DNA from: JBBQIY01 sp964618405
GTDB lineage: Bacteria; Verrucomicrobiota; Kiritimatiellia; RFP12; UBA3636
Assembly (NCBI GenBank): GCA_964618405.1
Contig: CAZUAY010000110.1
Location: forward strand, 1-12,221
Direction of reading: 5' to 3'
DNA: 12,221 nt
In this document: one piece after another, positions 1 through 7,172 of the stretch
How the letters are laid out: each line of letters starts with the position of its first letter
Position numbering within the stretch: the stretch's first letter is position 1
Position numbers and translations under genes: made by a program
Notes under the pieces: generated by a model
Seen by the model: the letters and a program-made list of their open reading frames with translations, nothing else
Databases searched by the model: none
What the model was told of the DNA's origin: nothing

Positions 1-122
1 GTGGTGCCTCTGAGCAAATCCAAACGGACAGGTCAACGGAACGAGGATGCGCCCCTTGTTCAATGTAATCGGACACAGGAGTAATTAAGACCACGGTTGT
101 CATTTGTATCAACAACTTCTAA

Positions 123-168
123 CCGAGACAATCCTGTCTCGGACGAAACCCCGACAGGATTGTCGGGG
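123..168. terminator. Pair of related hairpins downstream of leuA, possible terminator or palindromic repeat
   Basis: Two perfect 8-bp stems with 4-base loops lie side by side: CCGAGACA/TGTCTCGG at 123-142 and CCCCGACA/TGTCGGGG at 149-168, separated by six bases. The two hairpins are inverted versions of each other, matching at 16 of 20 positions, so they could also pair as one long cruciform. They lie 48-93 bases past the leuA stop. Read on the minus strand, the GC-rich stem of the first-transcribed hairpin is followed only by TTT, so it is at best a weak intrinsic terminator. It may instead be a dispersed palindromic element that happens to serve as one. Confidence 0.5.
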
Positions 169-215
169 CTACCTTGCTTCGTATGACGAATGTCCAGTGA
201 CCCATGACTAATCCC

Positions 216-1742
216 TTAGCGCTTATTTTCAAGCGCCGAATTGATCGCTTGCAGGTAGGCGAGGATTGAGGCTTCAACAATGTCCGTCGAGATTCCACTT
301 CCGTGATACGTACGATCTTCGAACCGAACTCTCACGCTTGCCTTGCACTGAGCGTCCATACCTTCCGTAATGGCGGAGAGCTGGTAGTCTTCAAGTGAAC
401 ACTCGACGTTGAGAATTTCACAGATCGCGCGGAATGAGGCGTTGATTGGGCCGTCTCCTGCCGCAACCTTTTCGATAAGTTCATCGCCCACGTACAGTCT
501 CACCGTGCTGACCGGCGTGATGGCATTGCTTGCAATGACACTGAATCGGTCGAGCTTAGCCATGCCCTTGAAGCCGGTTGTGATGTTGTGCGCCAGCGCC
601 TCGAGATCGGCGTCGGAGACGGTTTTCTTTCGGTCGGCTAAAGATTTGAACTGCGCAAAAAGCTCACTGACACGGTCAGCGTCCAAATGAAAGCCCAGTT
701 CATCGAGCCTGCGTTCGAATGCATGCTTGCCAGAATGCTTGCCCAGAATCATCTTATTACGTGGCAGGCCGATTGACTCCGGAGTCATGATCTCGTATGT
801 CAGCGGGTTGGCCATCATGCCGTGCTGGTGAATTCCTGCTTCGTGCGCAAACGCATTTTCGCCCACGATCGCCTTGTTCGCCTGCACCTTGCTGCCCGTA
901 ACGTTGGTGACGCATCGGCTTGCTGCATAGATTTTCGTCGTATCAATGTCGGTATAAGCCTGATAATGCTCATGACGCGTCTTCAACGCCATGACAATTT
1001 CTTCAAGCGCGGCATTTCCGGCACGCTCGCCAATCCCATTGATTGTGCATTCAACTTGCGAGGCACCGGCTTCTACAGCCGCCAGAGAATTGGCGACACT
1101 CAGCCCCAGATCGTCGTGGCAGTGTACCGAAATCCTCGCCTTATCGATATTCGGTACATTAGCAAAAATATCTCGTATCAGTGCACCATACTCGGTCGGG
1201 ACGGCATAGCCCACCGTATCGGGGATATTGACTGTTGTCGCACCTGCAGCGATAACCCCTTCAACGACTTTGTAGATGAAGGGGCGTTCGCTACGCGAGC
1301 TGTCCTCCAGAGAAAACTCAATTTCTGAACAAAGATTTCGGGCATACTTCACCATGGCGATGGAGCGCTCGTACACCTGATCCGGCGTCATCTGCAACTT
1401 CGCTGACATGTGAATTGGCGATGTTGCCAGAAACGTATGAATGCGAGGACGCACCGCACCGCTCACCGCTTCCCACGCACGATCGATATCCTTCTCGAGC
1501 GCTCTGCACAGACTGGCTACCGACGAGTTCTTTACCAGTTCTGCGATCGCCTTGACCGATTCGAAATCGCCTTGTGAGGCAATAGCGAAGCCGGCCTCAA
1601 TGATGTCGACGCGCATGGACTCGAGCAATTCCGCCACCATAAGTTTGTCGCGCAGGTTCATGGTGCAGCCCGGTGACTGTTCGCCATCGCGCAGCGTGGT
1701 GTCGAAAATGTAAATCTTCCTCATGTTTGAGTGGTCGCTCAT
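216..1742 (-). CDS. leuA: 2-isopropylmalate synthase
   Basis: LeuA condenses acetyl-CoA with 2-ketoisovalerate, the first committed step of leucine synthesis, in the cytoplasm. The 508-residue length is normal for the long LeuA type. Residues 12-26 (IFDTTLRDGEQSPG) are the catalytic TIM-barrel signature with metal ligand D14 and catalytic R18. HCHDD at 207-211 supplies the HxH metal ligands, GIGERAGN lies at 236-243, and FAHEAGIHQHG at 298-308 is the usual linker motif. The last ~120 residues form the leucine-binding regulatory domain, so feedback inhibition is likely; homocitrate synthases normally lack it. The ATG is preceded by AAGGA with a 7-base spacer, supporting this start. The gene stands alone on the minus strand, behind an attenuator-like leader, and no other leu gene is in the window. 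Homocitrate or citramalate synthase is less likely given motif order and length. Confidence 0.96.
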   Translation of the reverse strand: MSDHSNMRKIYIFDTTLRDGEQSPGCTMNLRDKLMVAELLESMRVDIIEAGFAIASQGDFESVKAIAELVKNSSVASLCRALEKDIDRAWEAVSGAVRPRIHTFLATSPIHMSAKLQMTPDQVYERSIAMVKYARNLCSEIEFSLEDSSRSERPFIYKVVEGVIAAGATTVNIPDTVGYAVPTEYGALIRDIFANVPNIDKARISVHCHDDLGLSVANSLAAVEAGASQVECTINGIGERAGNAALEEIVMALKTRHEHYQAYTDIDTTKIYAASRCVTNVTGSKVQANKAIVGENAFAHEAGIHQHGMMANPLTYEIMTPESIGLPRNKMILGKHSGKHAFERRLDELGFHLDADRVSELFAQFKSLADRKKTVSDADLEALAHNITTGFKGMAKLDRFSVIASNAITPVSTVRLYVGDELIEKVAAGDGPINASFRAICEILNVECSLEDYQLSAITEGMDAQCKASVRVRFEDRTYHGSGISTDIVEASILAYLQAINSALENKR

Positions 1743-1766
1743 TGTCTGTTCCTTTTATTTATACTT

Positions 1767-1805
1767 AAAAACCCCGTCGACATCACCAAGATGTCTGCGG
1801 GGTTT
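1767..1805 (-). terminator. Intrinsic terminator in the leuA leader (attenuator hairpin)
   Basis: On the minus strand the arms AAACCCCG and CGGGGTTT (8 bp) enclose a 2x2 internal loop, then GACATC/GATGTC (6 bp) with loop TTGGT, followed directly by TTTTT. This is a strong Rho-independent terminator ending about 24 bases before the leuA start codon. No gene ends just upstream of it on this strand except the short leader ORF, so its natural role is premature termination of the leuA transcript. Confidence 0.8.
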
Positions 1806-1883
1806 ATACGTCAACGCGCAATTCTGAAAAGCATTGAATCCGATTACGCGACGCCATACACCCCGCTTGATAGCAAGGCGAGG
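1797..1883 (-). promoter_or_regulatory. Alternative pairings of a leucine-type transcription attenuator
   Basis: The 5' arm of the terminator lies within GACGTATAAACCCCGC (minus strand of 1797-1812). It can instead pair with an upstream segment GCGGGGTGTATGGCGTC (minus strand of 1850-1866): 7 continuous bp, then 3 bp and 4 bp around a mismatch and a one-base bulge. This would prevent the terminator. The upstream segment can in turn pair with CCTCGCCTTG (1874-1883), which holds Leu codons of the leader ORF. That reproduces the 1:2, 2:3, 3:4 logic of amino-acid operon attenuation: a ribosome stalled on early Leu codons frees segment 2 to block termination. Pairings are read by eye, without energy calculation. 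Confidence 0.65.
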
Positions 1884-1924
1884 CTCGTAAGTCGGAAGCT
1901 GTTTCTGAATGCGTTTGAACTCAT
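1844..1924 (-). CDS. Probable leuA leader peptide (26 aa)
   Basis: A 26-codon ORF starts with ATG at 1924 and ends with TAA at 1844, about 100 bases before leuA. It contains RLTSLALLSSG at residues 11-21, giving four Leu codons (CTT, CTC, TTG, CTA at codons 12, 15, 17, 18) within seven codons, as expected for a ribosome-stalling leader. The Leu codons sit at and just upstream of the 5' arm of the proposed 1:2 hairpin. No clear Shine-Dalgarno precedes it. A six-codon ORF (1921-1941) overlaps its start as ATGA, which could couple translation. No homology is claimed; the call rests on position, codon content and neighbouring RNA structure. Confidence 0.5.
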   Translation of the reverse strand: MSSNAFRNSFRLTSLALLSSGVYGVA

Positions 1925-1940
1925 GAGAGGAATGTTGCCA

Positions 1941-1973
1941 TATTTAGCAGTCTGAAGGCAAGTCTTTTTTCAA
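1941..1973 (-). promoter_or_regulatory. Possible leuA promoter
   Basis: Upstream of the leader ORF, on the minus strand, an A/T-rich tract contains TTGAAA (1968-1973) and TAAATA preceded by TGC (1941-1946). The spacer is 21 bases, longer than the usual 17, so this is a weak assignment. It is the only plausible sigma-70-like pair I see between the repeat segment and the leader. Confidence 0.3.
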
Positions 1974-2000
1974 AATTTTTCGAAATTTTTCAGAATGGCG

Positions 2001-2310
2001 CATTTTTCTGTAATCGGTCAGCCACAGGGGAGAAGTCGGGAGGGAGAAGTAGCGAGTAACGAGTTGCGAGTCTCCATCAGCCCCAACCACGAGGTTGGGG
2101 ACGTGTATCTGGGCGAAAGGGATGCCGTTACGGAAGATCTGAGAAGTCCTCCCTGGATGTGTCCGCGTATTCATTCTGCCACTCGCCACTGATGACTCGC
2201 GACTCGCAACTGTAATCGGGAAGTCAACGGGGGCGGGGTCAAGGCCTGTTCTTTGGGGCTTTTCACTCAAACCCCGGCGACTGACCGATTACGCGCCCGA
2301 TTACCATTTT
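2001..2310. repeat. Repeat-like segment with inverted ends, possible non-autonomous mobile element
   Basis: GTAATCGGTCAGCCACAGGGG at 2010-2030 is matched in inverted orientation at 2272-2292 (18 of 21 positions; 12 perfect at the outer end). A further inverted GTAATCGG lies at 2297-2304. Inside are a perfect hairpin CCCCAACC-ACGA-GGTTGGGG (2081-2100) and an 11-bp perfect inverted pair AGTTGCGAGTC (2062-2072 and 2201-2211). CATTTT occurs on both sides (2001-2006, 2305-2310), a possible but imperfectly placed target duplication. No transposase or convincing coding sequence is present. This segment occupies most of the leuA to oxidoreductase spacer. Confidence 0.45.
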
Positions 2311-2312
2311 GC

Positions 2313-2344
2313 TTTACAAAAGGATTCTTTTTTGTGCATACTAT
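2313..2344 (+). promoter_or_regulatory. Possible promoter of the oxidoreductase operon
   Basis: TTTACA (2313-2318) and TACTAT (2339-2344) resemble sigma-70 -35 and -10 boxes but with a 20-base spacer. They lie about 50 bases ahead of the first gene of the plus-strand operon and just past the repeat segment. No operator dyad is obvious nearby. Confidence 0.3.
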
Positions 2345-2392
2345 TAAGCGTTAGAAGCCGTAGAGTTCGCATGTGGAGAACGAGTACAAAAA

Positions 2393-3577
2393 ATGCAAAC
2401 AAACGATAGGATGAAAATAAAGCCAGTGAAATTTGCTGTGATTGGTTGCGGAATGTTAGCGCGTTCACAACACATCCCAAACATTGCCGCATCGAAAAAG
2501 GCGGTGTTGCATACCTGCTGTGACCTCTCCGATGCGGCCTTGACGGAATGCCGGGATAAACACGGCGCACTGCATATCACAAAAGACTATCAAGCGGCGA
2601 TCCGCGACCCTGACGTCGACGCCATTTGTATCGCCACCACGGAAAAGATTCGGCTCGAACCCATTGCGGAGGCGGCCGCTGCAGGCAAGCCCGTTTATTG
2701 CGAAAAACCGCTTGCACGAACCCTAGAAGAGATGCGGCGCATTCAGAAGCTTGTCCACGAATCAGGCATCCCGTTTTGTGTCGGGCACAACCGGCGCTCG
2801 TCTCCTGCCATGCTGGAAGCACGCCGTATTTTCCGCGAGCACATGAGCAACCCGAAGCCCTGTCCTTGGCGATTCAACCGAGAGGGAGACGAACGTCCCC
2901 ACTTGCCAGAAGACGGAGTCGCTGGAATGAACGTGCGCATCAATGACGACTGGTGGAGCTGGAAGAAATGGGTCTTCGATAAGGAGCAGGCGCCGCACGG
3001 GCCGATGCTCTTCGAGATGTCGCACTTCACCGACATCTGCAACTGGTTTCTCGCATCTGATCCCGTCGAGGTTTTTGCTATGGAACAGGGCATGCTCAAC
3101 CACGGGATTGTGGTTCGATACCGCGGGGGAGAGCTGGCGACCTTGTCGATGTCTGCAAACGGTACGTTCGGCTACCCCAAAGAACGATACGAAATGTTTG
3201 GCAATGGCGGAGCCGTCATCGTCGATCACATGCTTGAAGTCCGCACAGCCGGCATCGAAGGCGCACCAGCGCGTACAATTTATCCGATGCTAAAGGATCG
3301 GCACCCAACGGTCGGCACCGAGGGCGGCGTGAGTGGCTGGCTTGCAAAGAAGCAGGCGGCTTGTGAGGAAGCGGTGAAGCGAGGCGACCCGATGCTGAGT
3401 TTCACGGCTGAGGCCGATAAGGGCCACGCCCATGCGCTAGACCGATTTGTCGATGAAATTAACGGCACCGGCCCGATGGTCTGTGGCGTGGATGATGCTG
3501 TGCTGGCCACGCGCGTGGCTTTCGCCGCTATCCTCTCAGCGCGCGAGGGGCGCAAGGTCAACCTTGATGAAGTGTAA
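2393..3577 (+). CDS. Gfo/Idh/MocA family oxidoreductase
   Basis: Predicted NAD(P)-dependent sugar, cyclitol or sugar-acid dehydrogenase of 394 residues, normal for the family. The N-terminal Rossmann fold carries VIGCGMLA at 16-23. EKP at 104-106 holds the conserved lysine. GHNRR at 131-135 and MSHFTD at 209-214, with H211, are the usual substrate-site elements of the C-terminal alpha/beta domain. No signal peptide is seen, so it should be cytoplasmic. The start is uncertain: ATG at 2393 has GGAG 14 bases upstream, rather far, and an in-frame ATG at 2411 has no better site; both keep the Rossmann motif. It is the first gene of a three-gene operon, with the enolase-superfamily gene 33 bases downstream. 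The family is far too broad to name the substrate. Confidence 0.9.
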   Translation: MQTNDRMKIKPVKFAVIGCGMLARSQHIPNIAASKKAVLHTCCDLSDAALTECRDKHGALHITKDYQAAIRDPDVDAICIATTEKIRLEPIAEAAAAGKPVYCEKPLARTLEEMRRIQKLVHESGIPFCVGHNRRSSPAMLEARRIFREHMSNPKPCPWRFNREGDERPHLPEDGVAGMNVRINDDWWSWKKWVFDKEQAPHGPMLFEMSHFTDICNWFLASDPVEVFAMEQGMLNHGIVVRYRGGELATLSMSANGTFGYPKERYEMFGNGGAVIVDHMLEVRTAGIEGAPARTIYPMLKDRHPTVGTEGGVSGWLAKKQAACEEAVKRGDPMLSFTAEADKGHAHALDRFVDEINGTGPMVCGVDDAVLATRVAFAAILSAREGRKVNLDEV

Positions 3578-3610
3578 ATCTAACTCTCACCTACGTTTGG
3601 AGCTAAACCT

Positions 3611-5026
3611 GTGAATTCTTCTTCATACGACGTCCGCGTTCGCCGCGTCCAACTTTATTTCCTTCCTGTTGAAACCCGTGTGCCGCTTAAATTTGGAGCG
3701 GAAACGCTAACTTCTGTCACGTGTGCGCGCGTGAAAATGACGGTCGAGAACCGTAACGGCCAACTGGCAGAAGGCTGGGGAGAAACACCGCTCAGCGTTC
3801 AGTGGGTCTGGCCGTCAACGCACGCTTACGAGGCGCGCCTTTCTGTTCTGGAAACATTCTGCAGCACCCTCACCAACCACTGGGCCAATTTTGACGTCTG
3901 GGGACACGCGATGGAGGTCGGACACGCTTTCGAGCAAGAACGCCTGAACGCGCTTCTACAAGCAGCGAATCGCGAACGAGAAGGGATGGAACCCATGCCT
4001 TGGTTGGCGGCACTCGTGTGTTGCTCGCCCTTTGATCTAGCACTCCACGATGCATACGGACAAATGCAGAAATGTCCCGTTTATGAAACCTACGGCCCTC
4101 CGTTCCTCACAACCGATCTTTCAAATTTCCTAGAGCCAGCTGACAACAGCACAGTCTCTTTCAAAGGCCTTTTCCCCAAAGATTTCTTGGTTACCTCTCC
4201 ATCGAAGGCCGTTGTTGCATGGCATTTGGTTGGAGGCAAAGACCCTCTTGAATCGGAAGACCTGACTGGCGATGAACCCAACGACGGCTACCCCGTTTTG
4301 CTTAGGGACTGGATTCACCGTGATGGGCTGACTTGCCTCAAAATCAAGTTGCGTGGAAACGATTCCGAGTGGGACTTAGAACGCATCCGGCACGTTGGGC
4401 GCATCAGCATTGAAGAAGGCGTGAACTGGCTCTCGGTAGATTTTAACTGTACGGTCAAGGATCCTGACTATGTGAACATGATCTTAGATGCCCTACGAGA
4501 CCGTGATCCGCGAATTTACGGAATGATCCTCTACGTCGAACAGCCGTTCCCCTACGACTTAGAAAAGTACAAAATCGACGTCAGAAGCGTCTCGGCACGC
4601 AAGCCGCTTTTCATGGATGAAAGCTGCCACGATTGGCACTTGATCCGGCTGGGGCGCGATCTCGGATGGACGGGAGTTGCCCTGAAAACGTGCAAGACTC
4701 AGACAGGCGCGCTATTGAGTCTTTGCTGGGCCAAGGCCCACGGCATGACTTTGATGGTTCAGGATCTGACCAACCCGATGCTTGCCCAAGTCCCGCACTG
4801 CCTGCTGGCCGCTTATGCCGGAACGATTATGGGCGTTGAAACGAATGCAATGCAGTTTTATCCCGACGCATCAGAAGCTGAAGCCAAAGTGCATCCCGGT
4901 CTCTATCAGCGGCGGGGTGGGGAGGTCCAACTCGACACGATTCAGGGCTTGGGTTTCGGATATCGTGTTGAAGAAATCAAACGAACCCTCCCGCCTGTAG
5001 CCGCAGAGGCCAGTCGAAGCACATAA
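3611..5026 (+). CDS. Enolase-superfamily enzyme (muconate-lactonizing/mandelate-racemase type), long form
   Basis: Members abstract the alpha proton of a carboxylate and do dehydration, epimerisation or cycloisomerisation of acids such as sugar acids. KIK at 244-246 is the KxK catalytic pair on the second barrel strand. D277 (SVDFN), E310 (YVEQPF) and D336/E337 (FMDES) match the three Mg2+ ligands, and LKTCK at 358-362 matches the opposite-face lysine strand, so the active site looks intact. At 471 residues it is about 80-100 longer than typical members; the excess lies mostly before the KxK, around residues 160-235, and forms an insert between the capping domain and the barrel. The start is GTG with GGAG eight bases upstream. 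It sits 33 bases after one Gfo/Idh/MocA gene and 14 before another. The exact reaction cannot be read from the sequence. Confidence 0.88.
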   Translation: MNSSSYDVRVRRVQLYFLPVETRVPLKFGAETLTSVTCARVKMTVENRNGQLAEGWGETPLSVQWVWPSTHAYEARLSVLETFCSTLTNHWANFDVWGHAMEVGHAFEQERLNALLQAANREREGMEPMPWLAALVCCSPFDLALHDAYGQMQKCPVYETYGPPFLTTDLSNFLEPADNSTVSFKGLFPKDFLVTSPSKAVVAWHLVGGKDPLESEDLTGDEPNDGYPVLLRDWIHRDGLTCLKIKLRGNDSEWDLERIRHVGRISIEEGVNWLSVDFNCTVKDPDYVNMILDALRDRDPRIYGMILYVEQPFPYDLEKYKIDVRSVSARKPLFMDESCHDWHLIRLGRDLGWTGVALKTCKTQTGALLSLCWAKAHGMTLMVQDLTNPMLAQVPHCLLAAYAGTIMGVETNAMQFYPDASEAEAKVHPGLYQRRGGEVQLDTIQGLGFGYRVEEIKRTLPPVAAEASRST

Positions 5027-5040
5027 AAGGAGTTGTAGAT

Positions 5041-5854
5041 ATGAAGCAGGTACGAATCGGCATCATTGGACTCGGCAATATTGGCGTCCTCCATGCAAAA
5101 TGTCTCGCGACCAGAGCAATCGAAGGCGCGGAGCTGACAGCTATCGCTGACGTGCGCGACGGCTTTGCACGATCTTGGTGTGCAGAACAAGCTCCCGCCA
5201 CGGCAGCCTTTGAAGATGCTACCGCTCTAATCGAATCAGGGCTGTGCGATGCCGTTATCGTCGCAACGCCCCCACCCTTTCACCCACCGCTGGCGATTCG
5301 GGCTTTTTCTCAAGGACTCCACGTGCTGATCGAAAAGCCGGCTGGCACCTGTGCCCGTGATGTCCTTGCCATGAACACGGCAGCCAAGGCTAGCGGGAAA
5401 GTCTTCGCCATCCAATTCCTTCATCGTCTCCATCCCGTCTACCAGAAAGCGCATGAACTGATTCTCTCGGGCGCACTCGGCACGCTTCACCGCACACAGT
5501 GGACTTCCACTCAATGGTATCGCACACAGAACTATTACGATTCCGGTAGCTGGCGCGGAACCTGGCTCGGCGAAGGTGGCGGTGTCCTCGTTAATCAATG
5601 CCCTCACGACTTGGNNNNNNNNNNNNNNNNNNNNNNNNNNNNNNNNNNNNNNNNNNNNNNNNNNNNNNNNNNNNNNNNNNNNNNNNNNNNNNNNNNNNNN
5701 NNNNNNNNNNNNNNCGACTTGGCTCGATAGGACGGTCGAAGTTCCTGTTGATCCCGAGCAGTATGCGCGAGAACTTGAAACACGGCAAAAAGCTTCGCGG
5801 GTTCGTAAAACGTCAGCCCACGAAGCGCTCGATGTTACAGCCTCTTTTCGCTAA
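5041..5854 (+). CDS. Gfo/Idh/MocA family oxidoreductase, interrupted by assembly gap
   Basis: The first 191 residues before the gap show GLGNIG at 10-15 (NAD(P)-binding Rossmann motif), EKP at 98-100 and GGGVLVNQCPHDL ending at 191, the conserved lead-in to the active-site histidine helix. After the gap another frame gives 45 residues, TWLDRTVEVPVDPEQY onward, ending in DVTASFR and TAA at 5852-5854. That resembles the usual C-terminus of this family. The frame change across exactly 100 N means the gap is a placeholder. From family length (about 380 residues) some 140-150 codons are probably missing. Translation starts at ATG 5041 with AAGGAG eight bases upstream, abutting the previous stop, so it is likely coupled to the enolase-superfamily gene. 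It is only distantly similar to the first oxidoreductase, so the two probably do separate redox steps. Confidence 0.85.
5615..5714. other. Assembly gap of 100 N
   Basis: A run of exactly 100 N, the conventional size for a scaffold gap of unknown length. The octamer CGACTTGG ends at the left edge (5607-5614) and begins at the right edge (5715-5722), so the two contig ends share eight bases. Confidence 0.98.
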
Positions 5855-5871
5855 CCGCCTCTCTCAAAGTG

Positions 5872-5885
5872 GGTCTTCGAAGACC
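5872..5885. terminator. Palindrome between convergent genes, possible bidirectional terminator
   Basis: GGTCTTCGAAGACC is a perfect 14-base palindrome in the 52-base spacer between the convergent oxidoreductase and M19 genes. As RNA it forms a 5-bp stem with a TCGA loop on either strand. No T-tract follows on either side, so intrinsic termination would be weak. Confidence 0.35.
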
Positions 5886-5906
5886 GAGTTCGGTTCGATC
5901 GGACGC

Positions 5907-7172
5907 TTAGCGGGAAACCCGTTGCCGTTCGGCTTCGGGTAGCACATCCCCGAGAACGCGGAGCATGTTGCCGCCGAGAATCTTCATGATCTCGTCGTCC
6001 GTGAAGCCACGCTGAACCAATCCGACCGTGATGTATGGGAAGTTAACCCAGGCCAAGCTCATTTTTTGCTGGGGTTGGCTCCATTCGGGCTTGGAGTGTG
6101 GTTCGTCTGGCGGCCAGAGTCCCTCGAAGGTTCTCTTCTGTCCTGCGGGATATTCGCGGGCGAGATCTTCCTCGATCGCCTTTTCGTGATCGGACAGAGG
6201 GAGTGCCACGCCGACATCGGTGCCGATGCCGACGTGATCCGATCCGACTTTTTTGACGGCGTAGGCTATGTGATCGAGTAGTGCCGAGAGATCGCCCGTT
6301 CCGCCCAGGAATCCTGGGATGGAGCAGATGCCGATCAGCCCCCCGCTTTCAGCAATCGCTCGGAGAACCCCGTCTGGTTTTCCACGAACATGATGCCAGA
6401 GATCCGCACATGTCGTGTGACTGGCCATGATCGGGCGGGAAGAGATCTGCGCCGCTTCGAGACTGGTCTGCCAGCCGGAATGCGCCACATCGACGATGAC
6501 GCCTTCGCGGTTCATCGCGGCGACCGTGGCACGGCCGAAATCGCTGAGTCCACCGTTGGCGGTCTCGGCGCAACCATCCCCAATCATGTTACGCCGGTTG
6601 TAGGTTAGGTGCATCATGCGACATCCCATGCGAGCGAAGAGATGTAGGAAACGAAATTCCTCCGCCACGGAGTACCAATCCTGGGAGAGGGGGACTCCAT
6701 TGCAGGAGAGGAGTAAGCAGTGCCGTCCTTCCCGCTTTGCCTGAAGGATGTCGTCCGGAATCAGTGCTTTCGAAACGAAGTCGCGGCACTGATCCGTCAC
6801 ATACAAAAAATGTGCGAATCGCCTCAGAATCCGAAGTGGATCTTGGGCTTCTTCACCCGCGTTGCGGAAGACGCAGGTTACTCCAGAGGCTTCCCAAAGC
6901 GCCTGGTAGTCTTTCCATTGTGTGGGGTTGCGAACGTATGAGGTGAGCCCCGCATCTTCGATGATGTCCTGCAGGGGGTTGCCAGCAGCACCCGCACGGA
7001 TGGCTTTCAATATTTTTTCCGGATCGTTACCACAAGGACCGAACCCGTAAGTTTCCACGACGATAGCTTGACGGTGCAGTTCGAGTCCGTGCTCTAAGTC
7101 TTTTGCACTGGGCTGGAGGACATCCAAGGCGAATTGCTTGGCTTTTTCGATATAGGCGTTTACTGGGCTCAC
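5907..7172 (-). CDS. M19 (renal/membrane dipeptidase) family protein with altered metal site
   Basis: M19 enzymes are TIM-barrel metallopeptidases that cleave dipeptides, including mixed L-D types. Using the start at 7172 (421 aa), recognisable elements are DVAHSG with H231, MASHTTC with H252, HVGIGTDVG with D319, and GGNMLRVL near the end. These match two histidine ligands, the aspartate and the C-terminal signature. The N-terminal HxD pair is missing: the aligned stretch reads VVETYGF (38-44). The bridging glutamate position reads LLLSCNG (153-159). No signal peptide or lipobox is seen, so it is probably cytoplasmic. The start chosen is GTG at 7172 because AAGGA lies seven bases before it; GTG at 7196 (429 aa) has no such site. 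It converges on the sugar-type operon. Substrate is unknown, and a non-peptide amide or ester is possible. Confidence 0.82.
   Translation of the reverse strand: MSPVNAYIEKAKQFALDVLQPSAKDLEHGLELHRQAIVVETYGFGPCGNDPEKILKAIRAGAAGNPLQDIIEDAGLTSYVRNPTQWKDYQALWEASGVTCVFRNAGEEAQDPLRILRRFAHFLYVTDQCRDFVSKALIPDDILQAKREGRHCLLLSCNGVPLSQDWYSVAEEFRFLHLFARMGCRMMHLTYNRRNMIGDGCAETANGGLSDFGRATVAAMNREGVIVDVAHSGWQTSLEAAQISSRPIMASHTTCADLWHHVRGKPDGVLRAIAESGGLIGICSIPGFLGGTGDLSALLDHIAYAVKKVGSDHVGIGTDVGVALPLSDHEKAIEEDLAREYPAGQKRTFEGLWPPDEPHSKPEWSQPQQKMSLAWVNFPYITVGLVQRGFTDDEIMKILGGNMLRVLGDVLPEAERQRVSR

Noticed and set aside
822..1328. 168-codon plus-strand open frame inside leuA
   Set aside because: It is antisense to an unmistakable leuA coding sequence and has no recognisable features of its own.
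2081..2100. Perfect CCCCAACC/GGTTGGGG hairpin considered as a terminator
   Set aside because: No gene ends nearby and no T-tract follows on either strand. It is better explained as part of the repeat segment.
1944..2270. Minus-strand open frame of 108 codons upstream of leuA
   Set aside because: It runs through the inverted-repeat segment, has no ribosome site, and its composition follows the repeats. I treat it as non-coding.
2762..3229. 155-codon minus-strand open frame inside the first oxidoreductase gene
   Set aside because: It lies fully antisense to a well-supported gene and shows no domain or ribosome site.
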